In this document: positions 14,844 to 23,887 of the stretch, piece by piece
How positions within the stretch are numbered: position 1 is the first letter of the stretch
Layout of the letters: each line of letters begins with the position of its first letter
DNA from: a virus
Direction: 5' to 3' (one strand)
IMG/VR virus record: IMGVR_UViG_3300046692_000200
Coordinates: 1 to 58,691 of that record
Length of the DNA: 58,691 bases
Notes under the pieces: generated by a model
What the model saw: only the letters and a program-made list of their open reading frames with translations
Told to the model about the DNA's origin: nothing
The model's database searches: none
Program-made: the position numbers and the translations under genes

Positions 14844-15385
14844 TGGATCACCGACAGGGCACGGCGGTAACGTATCTGGCGATCCTCGAACCCGTTGAGC
14901 CCGCCGTTCACCTTGAGGGTGATGCGCTCGAAGTCACCGGCATCGGCCAGCTCGTTGAGCTTGCGGCTGTTCCAGAACCAGACGGCCGACTTCACCGCCC
15001 ACTCGGGTTGCTCGAGCAAATCGGGCTTGCGTAGCAGGCGCTCATCGCCGAACAGTGCTTTACTGCAGGAAGCGTAATTGGCCCGGCCGGTAACCTGAAT
15101 CAGCCCGCGGCCCTTGTAGAGCTGGCCGTCACCGTCTGCTGCCGCCGTGTTGCCCAACCGCTTGGCCAGCGTGCCGGTGTCGTACTTCGAAAGGTACTTG
15201 TCGCCACCCAGCTCGGCCGAGTAGACCAAGCCTTCACTCTCGTGGCCGATTTGAGCGAGGAAGCTACAGATGCGTAGCCGGTTATTGATCTGGCCCCATT
15301 CCATGCCGCTTGTGATGGCCGGTGCCCATTTATCTGCCCGGGCCTGTGGGATTCCCATCGCTGCAGCTAGAGTCTTACTTTCCAT
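14840..15385 (-). CDS. Endolysin, glycoside hydrolase family 19
   Basis: 181 residues. FLAQIGHESEG carries the likely catalytic acid Glu49, and YKGRGLIQVTGRANY is the other hallmark of the chitinase-19-like endolysin fold; Glu58 is a candidate second acid. There is no signal peptide, so export should depend on the adjacent holin. The family cleaves the glycan strands of peptidoglycan. Size is typical for a single-domain GH19 endolysin. Confidence 0.92.
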   Translation of the reverse strand: MESKTLAAAMGIPQARADKWAPAITSGMEWGQINNRLRICSFLAQIGHESEGLVYSAELGGDKYLSKYDTGTLAKRLGNTAAADGDGQLYKGRGLIQVTGRANYASCSKALFGDERLLRKPDLLEQPEWAVKSAVWFWNSRKLNELADAGDFERITLKVNGGLNGFEDRQIRYRRALSVIQ

Positions 15386-15407
15386 TCATTACCTCAACGT
15401 CCAGGGT

Positions 15408-15728
15408 TTACTTCCACGGCCAACTGGCCATCTTGCGAGCCTCACGAAGACGGTGCAGCAGCAACGCGACGTCGCCCCTGCACCACACGATCGGGAGAAA
15501 TACGAAAAGGAAGAAGGCGGTGAGCTGGGGGCGGGGTTCTTGCTCGACCATGCGTGGCCACTGACTGAGGATCTGCCAAGCCAGCAACCCCGACGTGGCG
15601 ATTAGCCCCGCGGCGATGAGGCTTGGCACTGACTTGAAGCGCGCGTCGGGGTTGTAGTAGCTGCCCAGCACAACGACCGTTGCTATGTGAAGGATCAACT
15701 CGAGGCTAAGGAGAATCTGAGCATTCAT
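15408..15728 (-). CDS. Small membrane protein, putative holin/antiholin
   Basis: 106 residues from the ATG at 15728, which overlaps the upstream stop. Three hydrophobic segments (LELILHIATVVVLG, LIAAGLIATSGLLAW, AFFLFVFLPIVW) suggest a class I-like holin topology, with a basic C-terminal tail (LHRLREARK). It sits between the other holin-like gene and the endolysin. Which of the two makes the hole and which regulates it cannot be told. Confidence 0.7.
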   Translation of the reverse strand: MNAQILLSLELILHIATVVVLGSYYNPDARFKSVPSLIAAGLIATSGLLAWQILSQWPRMVEQEPRPQLTAFFLFVFLPIVWCRGDVALLLHRLREARKMASWPWK

Positions 15729-16102
15729 TCTTCGCTTCCTTTGTTTTTGATCCGAAGCACCAGGCGTAGAAAACCATCGAGCCATGGCGGCATCGGGCTG
15801 CTTGTGTTCACCATCGCTTGGACGCTAACGATGACGACGTGGATGAGACTTGCGCCCAGGCCGGCAAAGATCCATTCCCAACCGGCCCAATCCTGAGACC
15901 GTGCTGCTGGCAATCCTATCCCATAACCGAGGCTGATCGACGCGATGGCCAGCCAGAACCTGTCCTTTTTGGGGATGTTGGGAGCCAGTGCCCAAAAGAA
16001 CAGGCCACCAGTGATGGCGCCGGCCGCGGCCTCGGGGTAGATGGCGTGCCATAGCATCACGAGCCACCCCCAAACGATCATGAGTTTTGCCTCTTCGTTC
16101 AT
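15725..16102 (-). CDS. Putative phage holin
   Basis: 125 residues from the ATG at 16102; a longer frame to 16192 crosses the terminator and is rejected. Hydrophobic segments around AKLMIVWGWLVMLW, AGAITGGLFFWALA, FWLAIASISLGYGI and ASLIHVVIVSVQAM indicate three to four membrane spans. The HAIYPEAAAGA segment resembles the 'putative phage holin' family found with GH19 endolysins in Pseudomonas phages. First gene of the lysis cassette. Confidence 0.75.
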   Translation of the reverse strand: MNEEAKLMIVWGWLVMLWHAIYPEAAAGAITGGLFFWALAPNIPKKDRFWLAIASISLGYGIGLPAARSQDWAGWEWIFAGLGASLIHVVIVSVQAMVNTSSPMPPWLDGFLRLVLRIKNKGSEE

Positions 16103-16177
16103 GCAGTTAGCACCTGTTATCAATGTCCGTTCACGGTGCGGGCATGATGCCACCATAGCCGCCTTTCTGACACGCAC

Positions 16178-16202
16178 AAAAAAGGCCGGCACTTGGCCGA
16201 CC
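16178..16202 (-). terminator. Terminator after tail genes
   Basis: On the minus strand GGTCGGC-CAAGT-GCCGGCC (one G-U pair) is followed by TTTTTT. It separates the tail operon, whose last gene ends at 16232, from the lysis cassette starting at 16102. Confidence 0.75.
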
Positions 16203-16231
16203 TTTCCGTGACGCCGGGATTATGTCGCAGG

Positions 16232-16975
16232 TTACACGGTGATACCACGGTTGGCGTAAAACGCTTTTACCGATTTGTACAGTTTCGCCAACTCGTCGGC
16301 TGTCAAAACACGGTCATAAATGGCGGCGTACATGCCGGTGAATGCCGCGGTGCCGGCCAGCGCGCCGTAGGTGGAACCGATGCGGAAGGTTTGCGCCAGG
16401 TCAAACTCGAAGCCGGCAGCCAGGGCCACCTCACCCGACAGGCCGGTGGTCTCGTTCTTCAATACCACTTTGCGCGCAGCGTTGTCCTGCACCAGACTCA
16501 CGGCCACGGGTGCGCCTACGGTCGTATCCAAGGAGATCGATAAGTTGGACGTGGCCAGGGTCGAAGCGTTGTATGACGCCACGGTTGCGGTGAGCTTGCC
16601 GGACGGGTTGACACCAACGCTGGTGCCGAACGTGGTGCCGCCTCGTCCGCTCTTCGGTGCCGATCCGAAGTTGGATACGAAGTGGTTCCAGGCGGCAGGG
16701 TTGGTTGGGATAGCCACGGCAAAAATCGTCATGTTAGCCGTGTGTTCTGCCGCGCTTCGCAGGTAGTTGGCCAAGTTGGTGAAGGTCACGCCGTTCGCAC
16801 CGACAACCGGGGCGCCGGTTACCACGGCAGACGGTTTGCTGGCGGCCAGGTTGCGTGCAAGGGTCGACGCATCGCCGCCCAGGTAGTTCATGTATTCAAG
16901 CGACCCCGCAACAGGCGGGATGAAACCCACGTTATTCAGGGAGAAGTCGCCGTCGACCAGTAGTTGTACGCCCAT
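16232..16975 (-). CDS. Tail-associated protein, lectin-like
   Basis: 247 residues. The layout (TMTIFAVAIPTN-like strand NMTIFAVAIPTN, repeated short strands, and a C-terminal YDRVLTADELAKLYKSVKAFY helix) is typical of concanavalin A/LamG-type domains in phage tail proteins. It lies directly downstream of the tailspike, so it may be a receptor- or glycan-binding accessory. No catalytic residues recognised. Confidence 0.6.
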   Translation of the reverse strand: MGVQLLVDGDFSLNNVGFIPPVAGSLEYMNYLGGDASTLARNLAASKPSAVVTGAPVVGANGVTFTNLANYLRSAAEHTANMTIFAVAIPTNPAAWNHFVSNFGSAPKSGRGGTTFGTSVGVNPSGKLTATVASYNASTLATSNLSISLDTTVGAPVAVSLVQDNAARKVVLKNETTGLSGEVALAAGFEFDLAQTFRIGSTYGALAGTAAFTGMYAAIYDRVLTADELAKLYKSVKAFYANRGITV

Positions 16976-16987
16976 GTGTGAAGCTCC

Positions 16988-18877
16988 TTAAATGGCTTCT
17001 GGAGCAAGGCTGAACGCGATGCACCAGTTATGAAGAGGGTAAGGCTTACCAACCAGGGCGGCGATGTCTGCGCCCGCGTATTGGCCTGTGCCTGCTTGGT
17101 ATTCGTAGTTCTCGGACGCCACGGTATCGTCGCTATCCCGAAGGTTTCCGTTGCCGTTGCTGGCGGTCTTGCTGGCGTACTGGACTTTCACGGCGCCAGA
17201 CACATCGCGCCCAAGTGTGATGCGCACGATCGTGTCGGCCGCAATTTCCACACTGGTGATGGCGATGGTGCCAAGCGCGTCAAGCACGCGGAATCCTTTG
17301 TCGGTGTACGACGTCGGCGCGAGGATGACATACGGGTCAGCAAAGACCAAGGGCGGGCAGGGCACATGGAAGTCGATCAGGATCTCGCGACCCTCGATGG
17401 TCATACCACGAGGCGACAGTGGCTTCCAGTTCTGGCCCAGGGTCGATACCCGGTGCAGCACTTTGCCCAGTTGCATACCAACCCAGCGATAGCCGTTCGG
17501 GTCCAGGTGGCCACCCTTGTCGGTGTAAGGATAGATCGGCGTGGCCATGTACCAGTTGCGCTCTTCCTCGCTCAACTCCCACTGCGCCATGCCGATGGCC
17601 AGGTCGTTGGTGTCGGATGTATAACTCGCGCCGGTCTGGTAGGTGATGATCGCAGGTGGTGCGGTTTGTCCCGCGACACCGACGGCCAGGTCAGACTTCC
17701 ACAACTCAGACTGGGCTTTGAGCTTGGACTTGTAGCCTTCCTTCGTGGTATCCGAGCCGCTGAACGAGTTGTAGTTGTACTCACCTTGCATGAAGAAAAT
17801 CGCAGGGATGCAGTAACTGGCCGACTCTGCAACGGCGATAGCCTTGACGGCTTGGGTTGCCTGGATCAAGCGGTTGTAAAGCTCAGGCGATGCCCCTTTG
17901 CTCAACTGCTCGATGCTGCGACCGGCCACGGCGGCGTTAGACGTCACGAACAAACGGCTGGTGTCTTGGGCCACGCCGAAGTATTGCAGGAACTGCTTGC
18001 GCGCGAAGTTCATGGCGCCGACGTCAGGGCTCTCGCCTTCGTTGCCGTCCCCTGGGGTCAGGGCCGCGACTTCGACATCCGTGAGGATCGTAGCGCCCGA
18101 GATGCTTTGCACAACGGCAGCAAGCGGGTTCAACGTGGAACCGCCGAGCGGGGTGTAGGACGATGAGGACGCGCCGGCTGGTCGGTTGCTGTTGCCCAGC
18201 ATAAGCGCACCGACATTGCGTGAGGTTTTGGACAGTGCCGGCCAACCCTCGAAGCCGCTCATGAGGCTTTGGCCGTAGGACGGATAGTGGTTGTATTTGG
18301 CTGTCGGCCGTTGCACCTCGGTGTTGAACTCACCACGCACGGCCAGCGATGCCGACAGGTTTTCAGCGTTGCGCCTGGCCACGCGATCGTCGGCAACACC
18401 TTCGCCGGTCTCAGGGACCAGGAAACTTCCGCCGTTGCCCAGCTCCATGCCGATGAATCCGGCCTTGTCGACTACGCGCAGGGCGGCATCGGTGATCTTG
18501 CTGGTGGTGTACGCGGCGGTTTTAACGCCGTCGGGGCCGATCGCGAAGCCTGTGCTGTCGAGCGTGCCATCGTCCAGGCGTTGCATCAGCACGAAGCCCG
18601 ACTTGTCCGTCACCGAGAACGCGGCGTAACCCGGTGGGGATGCCTGGATCAGTCCGCGAAGCTCGATCATTGCCGCCGATTCGAGCGTGGTGGCGAGGAT
18701 GTCGAGGTAGGCTTCCACGCGGCCGGCAATGGTCGGCTGATTCGGGTAGCCGTTAACCGGCACCATGTCCGTCTCGCTGCCACCCAGCGTCATCTCATAC
18801 GCAAGTGCGGCATCACGGACACGCGCAACAGACGCCTCCATGAGTGCGTATAAGTTTGGGTAATCTTGGTCAGCCAT
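16988..18877 (-). CDS. Tailspike/fibre with SGNH (sialate O-acetylesterase-like) domain
   Basis: 629 residues. Residues 1-190 form a helical/beta virion-attachment region. SYGQSLMSG places a nucleophile at Ser204; FFMQGEYNY in the middle and GGHLDPNGYRWVG around residue 457 match the later blocks of SASA-type SGNH hydrolases, the latter holding the Asp/His pair. Such domains remove O-acetyl groups from surface sugars. The C-terminal ~130 residues are beta-rich. Probably the main host-recognition enzyme of the virion; the target (O-antigen or capsule) is inferred. Confidence 0.8.
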   Translation of the reverse strand: MADQDYPNLYALMEASVARVRDAALAYEMTLGGSETDMVPVNGYPNQPTIAGRVEAYLDILATTLESAAMIELRGLIQASPPGYAAFSVTDKSGFVLMQRLDDGTLDSTGFAIGPDGVKTAAYTTSKITDAALRVVDKAGFIGMELGNGGSFLVPETGEGVADDRVARRNAENLSASLAVRGEFNTEVQRPTAKYNHYPSYGQSLMSGFEGWPALSKTSRNVGALMLGNSNRPAGASSSSYTPLGGSTLNPLAAVVQSISGATILTDVEVAALTPGDGNEGESPDVGAMNFARKQFLQYFGVAQDTSRLFVTSNAAVAGRSIEQLSKGASPELYNRLIQATQAVKAIAVAESASYCIPAIFFMQGEYNYNSFSGSDTTKEGYKSKLKAQSELWKSDLAVGVAGQTAPPAIITYQTGASYTSDTNDLAIGMAQWELSEEERNWYMATPIYPYTDKGGHLDPNGYRWVGMQLGKVLHRVSTLGQNWKPLSPRGMTIEGREILIDFHVPCPPLVFADPYVILAPTSYTDKGFRVLDALGTIAITSVEIAADTIVRITLGRDVSGAVKVQYASKTASNGNGNLRDSDDTVASENYEYQAGTGQYAGADIAALVGKPYPLHNWCIAFSLAPEAI

Positions 18878-18917
18878 GCGGCCAGCTCCTTATTTAAGAT
18901 CCGTCAAATGTGCAGTC

Positions 18918-18952
18918 CGGTCGTGCGGTGCATATTACACACCACACGACCG
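18918..18952. other. Inverted repeat between tail genes
   Basis: Arms CGGTCGTG / CACGACCG plus an inner GGTG / CACC around a 9-nt loop, one mismatch. It occupies most of the 88-nt gap between the two tail-fibre genes and has no following T-run, so it is more likely an mRNA processing or stability element than a terminator. Confidence 0.6.
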
Positions 18953-18965
18953 CTCGTCGTGCCGG

Positions 18966-20297
18966 TTAACTGCCTATCTTGGTGATCTTGAGCTCGCCAT
19001 AGGTGAAAGCGATGGGTGCCGCTGCAGTGTGGTTACCGAAGATGAAGTAGGGCGTGCCCGCGACCAGGCGCATCGGTTTGCAGAAAGAAATAGTGAACGG
19101 CAAGGTGTCGCTCGAGGTGTCGCATTCGACGTCGATGCCGTCTGCCGCTGCCGATCCAAAACCCAGTTTGAGGTTGGTGTCGATTGGCATGTTGTCGGTG
19201 CCGACACGAACTGGTCGAAGCATCGCCTGCACCAGATACATGCCGCTCTCGGCCGGGGTGTAGGTGTTGTTCGGCACGCTCCAACCGTTGCGCGTGTCCT
19301 CGACGACGGTGCCCAGCGCGATCTTGGTGAAGCCGGCGCCGTTGACCAGCGTGGCCGCGCCCGGGTTGTTTACTTGCAGCGAAGTGGCACGGGTCAACGC
19401 CGCGACACGGGCTGCCGAGTTGCCAGGGGCGAACGGGGGAGGGGTTGTGCCCGAACCGGGTGATGCCCGCTTGGAACACATCGGGCTGTCGATGGTTACG
19501 TCCACGCCCGACACGCCGCTACGGTTGATCAGGAAATACATCGAGGCGATGGTCGCGGCCGTGATCGTTATGACGGCACTGTATCGAGTCCGCGTTGTCG
19601 TCAGGGTGATGTCAGGGCTCAGCTTGGCCACGCCATCCCAAAAGCCGACTTGGATTCGGTGGCCAGCGGAAGGGGACGAGGCGTAGAACGACAGGACGTA
19701 GTCGCCTGGCTCCAACGCGATGTTCCAGCCCGTGGCGGTGTTGGCCGGCGACAGCATATAGAAGCTGGATGTCGCGGTACTGGTCGTGGTCGTTTTGAAC
19801 CCCCACGCCGACAGGGCCGCCGACACCGCCTGGGCAATGACGGTATAGCCCGACGTGGCCGGCGTGACGGGCAGTGTGGCCGCACCCCAGCTATAGGCGT
19901 CGGGCAGCAGGTTGTTGCCGGGCGAGATCGCCGCAAGTACGTCGACCCATGCGGCGCCATCCCATTTCAGCACGGCGCCTGTCGCTTGGTTCTCAGCCAG
20001 CCAGCCGCGCCCAGGTACATAGAACTCCCACGCACCAGCAACGCGCACGGCCACTTGGTTCTCTTTCCCGGCGAAGGCGCCTGTCGCCCCTGTAGGTGGG
20101 ACGATGTAGCGCGTGCCGTCAGTAGTCACGACAGGGGCCGTAACTGCTGCGCTGAGAACCGATAGGCCCACCAGCGCGTCGAGCTTCTTGAAGTTGGCGC
20201 TGACCGGGTCACCCCAGCCACTGTCGCCCGGGGTGCCGCCGCTTCGAGGTGTCCAGCCATACGAAAGACTGAGGTTCGGCCCTGTTGACGCTGCCAT
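18966..20297 (-). CDS. Tail fibre protein with DUF2793 domain
   Basis: 443 residues. The N-terminal GWGDPVSANFKKLDALVG segment is typical of fibre attachment regions. Residues ~50-120 (YIVPPTGATGAFAGKENQ; WEFYVPGRGWLAEN; VLKWDGAAW) match the DUF2793 domain of phage fibres. The C-terminal half looks like two jelly-roll modules. Located between the tail hub and the tailspike gene. Confidence 0.8.
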   Translation of the reverse strand: MAASTGPNLSLSYGWTPRSGGTPGDSGWGDPVSANFKKLDALVGLSVLSAAVTAPVVTTDGTRYIVPPTGATGAFAGKENQVAVRVAGAWEFYVPGRGWLAENQATGAVLKWDGAAWVDVLAAISPGNNLLPDAYSWGAATLPVTPATSGYTVIAQAVSAALSAWGFKTTTTSTATSSFYMLSPANTATGWNIALEPGDYVLSFYASSPSAGHRIQVGFWDGVAKLSPDITLTTTRTRYSAVITITAATIASMYFLINRSGVSGVDVTIDSPMCSKRASPGSGTTPPPFAPGNSAARVAALTRATSLQVNNPGAATLVNGAGFTKIALGTVVEDTRNGWSVPNNTYTPAESGMYLVQAMLRPVRVGTDNMPIDTNLKLGFGSAAADGIDVECDTSSDTLPFTISFCKPMRLVAGTPYFIFGNHTAAAPIAFTYGELKITKIGS

Positions 20298-20322
20298 GCA
20301 GATTCCCTTTTAGTTGCGGGGC

Positions 20323-22578
20323 TTAATCGCCCCAGTCAGTTCCCCAATCCGCACCCCAGCCACTCAGCAATTCGTTGCTCAGCGTCAGTTCATGGGCGAA
20401 GTCTTGGTAGTTGTCGAGGCCGTCACGGATGGTCCGGACCACAATTGTCGTCGTGCCGCTCGGAATGCCGGTGATCGGCAACTCGGCGAAACCCACTGCC
20501 GGGTCGGGCACAAGCACCGAGGATACAACGAGGCCGCCCTGCATGGCGAACACCAACACCTCGGTGCCTGGCTCGGTGAGGATGCTACCCTCGTTCCAAA
20601 GGATCTGGTCGTCGCCGTTCTGCATCAGCCGGTTGCGCGTGTTGAATGTCACATGCACATAGCCGTCAGTTACCGTGAGCAGCGAAGGCCAATAGGAGCC
20701 CTCGATCTGGACGTTGGCCACCGGGTAGGGCCGACCCTGTCGCCCTTCGAGCATGAACACGGTTGGCGGCACCTCGTCGACTTCGCTTTTGCCCAGCGAG
20801 GTCTGCATGGTCACCTTGTAGTTCACGGTCTCGAACATCGAGCGGGCAGTCGGGTCGGCCGGGAATTGCTCGCGCCCAATGAAGAAGATCCGGGTGCCGA
20901 TCGGCCACGCTTGCGGGTGGGTGTCCATCAAGCCACGCTGCAGCACGAAGGTGCCGCCACCGATGTTATCGACCACGCGGGCAATTTCGGCGTCAGGACC
21001 GCTGCCCAGGGCAACGAACGAGTCCACTTCGATCAGGGTCTTGCTGGTGAGCGAGCTGGTCAGGATCGTGGTGGTGGACGTAAAGCCGCGAGTCAGCGCC
21101 ACCGACAGCAGCGCCGACGGGGTTACGTTTGCGATGTCCACCTCGCTGTAGATCGAGGCACTCGGCGTCACGCTCAGCGCGTTGAGGTCAACCGACAGCA
21201 CGCCCACGTTGGTCGACACCGGCAGAACGGCGCCGTAGCTGACTTCCGCGGCAGGAGCCACACCGGACAGCGCCTGGAACACCCACCAATACGGCAACTC
21301 GAACGGCGCCAGGACGTCGAACTGCGTCGGCTGCGTGCGGGTGTCGACCCAGTCGCTTTCCTCGTCGTCGTTGAACGATGCGAGCGCCTGGCCGAACACG
21401 TCCTCGACCAAACTGATGCCGATCTCGGCGGTGTCTTGGTTATGCGTCGTGTCGACTACGCGCATGCGGATGCGGTCGATGTTATGGGCCGGCCATGAGA
21501 AGTCGACCAGATCGCCCGGGTTGAGAATCCACGCCTTGCGGTTGGCGGTGATCTGGCCTGACGCCAATGTCGCACTGAGCGCGCGCAGATCCCGCAAGCC
21601 AAGCCTGGCCGCCAATGACTCGGAACGCACACCCGGGAAGTCCTTGCTGCCGCTGATCGTTTGGCCCGTGGCGGTGATGTTGGCTCCATCGTGCACGGTC
21701 AGCGACTGGAATTCCTCGGTTGTCGGGTTCACCCAGCGCACGACCAGTTCGTTCACGGTCTCGCCGTACATGCGACGGTTGAAGTTGCCGAGTTTGCAGA
21801 TCTCAGGCCCCAGTTCCATCACCACCGGATCGCCCGATCGGATCAGCCGCAAGGTCCACTTCCCGGTCTTCTGGCTAAAGTAGAACGTGGCGTCGATCTG
21901 GTCGGCGATGATATTGATGAAGTCCTCGATCGAGCTGGTTTCTGACCAGGCTTGCGATAGGCCGAGTCCCTCGTCGAACAGCTTACCTGCAGCAACGCGG
22001 AACGAATCGTCGTCGAGCTGGGCAGGGCTGTAACCGAGCCCCCACTGGTCGTTGGTCAGGCAGACGTAGATGATGTGCGCCGGGTTCATGTCGACGCCGA
22101 TGACCGACTTCTCGATGAACCAGCCACGCCAGTACGATTCGATCTCGAAGGCGATGTCGCTGATATACGGGTTGGTGCCCCAGTAGAAATCGAAGAAGTT
22201 CACCACGGCCATGCCGCGATAGTGCGTGCCGCGGGGTGGCATGTAGGGGAACAGAACGCCGAGCGCGAGCTGGTCGTTGATGTGGGTGGTGCCGTCATTG
22301 TTGACGCCGAGCAGAACCTGGTCGAGACCGCCGAAGCCAACCTCGAATTTCCCCTTCACACCGCCCTCGAGCGACTTGCCGCCGAACAGGCCGAGCCAAC
22401 TGATGCTGCCGTTCTTCGAAGTACCGTCGACGCCACGGCGCAGGTTGCCGGTCCACGCTCGCTTATCCTTGATCCAGACCGACCGCAAGGCGTCGATGGG
22501 GCCGTGGCACAACCCCATGTTCATCGTGCGGTAATACATGTAGCCAACAACTGATTTCTTCGAACCGCCCCCACTCAT
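20323..22578 (-). CDS. Tail tip hub protein (Phage-tail_3 / gpJ-like)
   Basis: 751 residues. Its position after the gpL-like protein and two small tail-tip genes, and segments such as PYMPPRGTHYRGMAV, the DDDSFRVAAGKLFDEGLGLS stretch and KTGKWTLRLIRSGD, correspond to the central hub protein of siphophage tail tips with a Phage-tail_3 domain. The C-terminal region contains fibronectin-like beta domains (VANVQIEGSYWP). It should form the trimeric hub onto which fibres attach. Confidence 0.8.
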   Translation of the reverse strand: MSGGGSKKSVVGYMYYRTMNMGLCHGPIDALRSVWIKDKRAWTGNLRRGVDGTSKNGSISWLGLFGGKSLEGGVKGKFEVGFGGLDQVLLGVNNDGTTHINDQLALGVLFPYMPPRGTHYRGMAVVNFFDFYWGTNPYISDIAFEIESYWRGWFIEKSVIGVDMNPAHIIYVCLTNDQWGLGYSPAQLDDDSFRVAAGKLFDEGLGLSQAWSETSSIEDFINIIADQIDATFYFSQKTGKWTLRLIRSGDPVVMELGPEICKLGNFNRRMYGETVNELVVRWVNPTTEEFQSLTVHDGANITATGQTISGSKDFPGVRSESLAARLGLRDLRALSATLASGQITANRKAWILNPGDLVDFSWPAHNIDRIRMRVVDTTHNQDTAEIGISLVEDVFGQALASFNDDEESDWVDTRTQPTQFDVLAPFELPYWWVFQALSGVAPAAEVSYGAVLPVSTNVGVLSVDLNALSVTPSASIYSEVDIANVTPSALLSVALTRGFTSTTTILTSSLTSKTLIEVDSFVALGSGPDAEIARVVDNIGGGTFVLQRGLMDTHPQAWPIGTRIFFIGREQFPADPTARSMFETVNYKVTMQTSLGKSEVDEVPPTVFMLEGRQGRPYPVANVQIEGSYWPSLLTVTDGYVHVTFNTRNRLMQNGDDQILWNEGSILTEPGTEVLVFAMQGGLVVSSVLVPDPAVGFAELPITGIPSGTTTIVVRTIRDGLDNYQDFAHELTLSNELLSGWGADWGTDWGD

Positions 22579-22790
22579 TGGTCGTCACCCTGGGCCGCAC
22601 GTTTTTCAGCGGCATCGCAGGCACGGTTGGCCAGTGGGCAATCCAGCTCGCGAAGAGTCTCAACAGCCAGGCCGTCGCGGATGAAGTTGCGGAAGTCCAG
22701 GCCGTAAGCCTCAAACCACTGGCGGGCACCAGCAATGCAGCTACCCGATGCGACGACGTCAGCCGGCATAACGCGCAATCCTTGTGTCAT
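22575..22790 (-). CDS. Small tail-tip associated protein
   Basis: 71 residues, with ATGA overlaps on both sides. Pattern VMPADVVASGSCIAGARQWF...GLDF is seen in small genes next to tail hubs of Pseudomonas siphophages; two cysteines (near 18 and 51) are prominent. Probably an assembly or tip component; function not established. Confidence 0.7.
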   Translation of the reverse strand: MTQGLRVMPADVVASGSCIAGARQWFEAYGLDFRNFIRDGLAVETLRELDCPLANRACDAAEKRAAQGDDQ

Positions 22791-23014
22791 TTCTTGATTT
22801 CCTCGGTTCGGTCGCCGCCGTAAGCCAGCGTGTTCGGGTTGCGGATGCGCATCTTGCCAAAGACCACCTGCATCGGGGTGCCCGCGTCAAGCTGGGGGCT
22901 GGTTACCGTCTGCGCGGCTGGTGGTTGGCCCCTCTTGGGCTTGGGCATCATCGCGTAGGAGATAATCGCTGATACGATCATCATCGCTACGGCAATGCCG
23001 ATTTGAATCCACAT
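22787..23014 (-). CDS. Small tail assembly protein with N-terminal membrane-like segment
   Basis: 75 residues. A hydrophobic N-terminal helix (IGIAVAMMIVSAIISYAM) is followed by a basic proline-rich linker and a GTPMQVVFGKMRIRNPN motif that commonly precedes hub proteins in this tail type. The position between the gpL-like gene and the hub supports a tip-assembly role. Confidence 0.7.
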   Translation of the reverse strand: MWIQIGIAVAMMIVSAIISYAMMPKPKRGQPPAAQTVTSPQLDAGTPMQVVFGKMRIRNPNTLAYGGDRTEEIKK

Positions 23015-23023
23015 GGGTGATCC

Positions 23024-23878
23024 TCAGAACGTGTTGGAGCGGTACGGGTCTTTTGTCGGGATACTCGGGCAACCGCCGTAGTTGACCGTGTTGCCGAACT
23101 GTTGGCAAGCCGTCCAGTTGTGCTTGCAACCGTAGGACGCCGTCGCTGTGATTCCGGGCTCGAGGTTCGAGATGGCAGACATCAACACCAGTCGGTAAAA
23201 GGCCCCGACAACCGACACGCTGGTGATGGTGCGTAGCGATCTGCGCGGACTTTCATAGGCGTAGTTGAACGTACCGCCGACGAGGCGCGCGGGTTCGAAG
23301 CCTGCAGGGAATGCGGTGATTGCCATGTCCACGACTTGCGCGTTAACCAGCGGCCCCACATAGCCATAGGCGGTGTTGTCGGCTTCCACCATTTTGCAGG
23401 CGTTGCCGTAAAGGACGTGCGCGCAGCCGTATTGGTAATAGCGGCGCAGGCCGATGCGCTTTAGGGATGTGGCGATCGCTTCACAGCTCAGCTCTAGCCC
23501 CGACTCAGTCCAGTTCGGCGACAGCACCCGACCAGCCCATATCCGCGTGAAGTCGTCGAGTTTCGCCTCACCGGTAAGCGCGTGTCCCCGCCAGATATTA
23601 AGCAGCAGTTGTCGGCTCGGCGGGGTGATCATGAAGATGTCGGATAGCGGCGTATCAGACGGCATCGTCACGGTTAGCTCAGCACGGTCAAGTGATCCCG
23701 AGCTAACGATGGCCGAATGACTGATGTTGAACGGCTCCCATATCCGCCCGGCCGCCACGATCGTATCGACAGTAGTGGCGTACCGGTAAACGTCCTCGCT
23801 CGAGTCCCCATATATGAACTCGAACAAGGTGATCGGAGAACCGAGGTCGGTGCTTTGCTCAATTGCGGCGTAGGTCAT
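23024..23878 (-). CDS. Tail tip protein, gpL/BR0599-like with cysteine cluster
   Basis: 284 residues. The N-terminal domain (SPITLFEFIYGDSSEDVYRY) and the C-terminal cysteines C-(x)n-CAHVLYGNAC, GCKHNWTACQ and NYGGCPSIPTKDP match the Phage_BR0599 family. In lambda the equivalent gpL holds an iron-sulfur cluster in the tail tip; the cysteines here are placed to do the same. It lies between the 1023-residue tail protein and the hub genes, as expected. Confidence 0.85.
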   Translation of the reverse strand: MTYAAIEQSTDLGSPITLFEFIYGDSSEDVYRYATTVDTIVAAGRIWEPFNISHSAIVSSGSLDRAELTVTMPSDTPLSDIFMITPPSRQLLLNIWRGHALTGEAKLDDFTRIWAGRVLSPNWTESGLELSCEAIATSLKRIGLRRYYQYGCAHVLYGNACKMVEADNTAYGYVGPLVNAQVVDMAITAFPAGFEPARLVGGTFNYAYESPRRSLRTITSVSVVGAFYRLVLMSAISNLEPGITATASYGCKHNWTACQQFGNTVNYGGCPSIPTKDPYRSNTF

Positions 23879-23887
23879 GCGGGCCTT

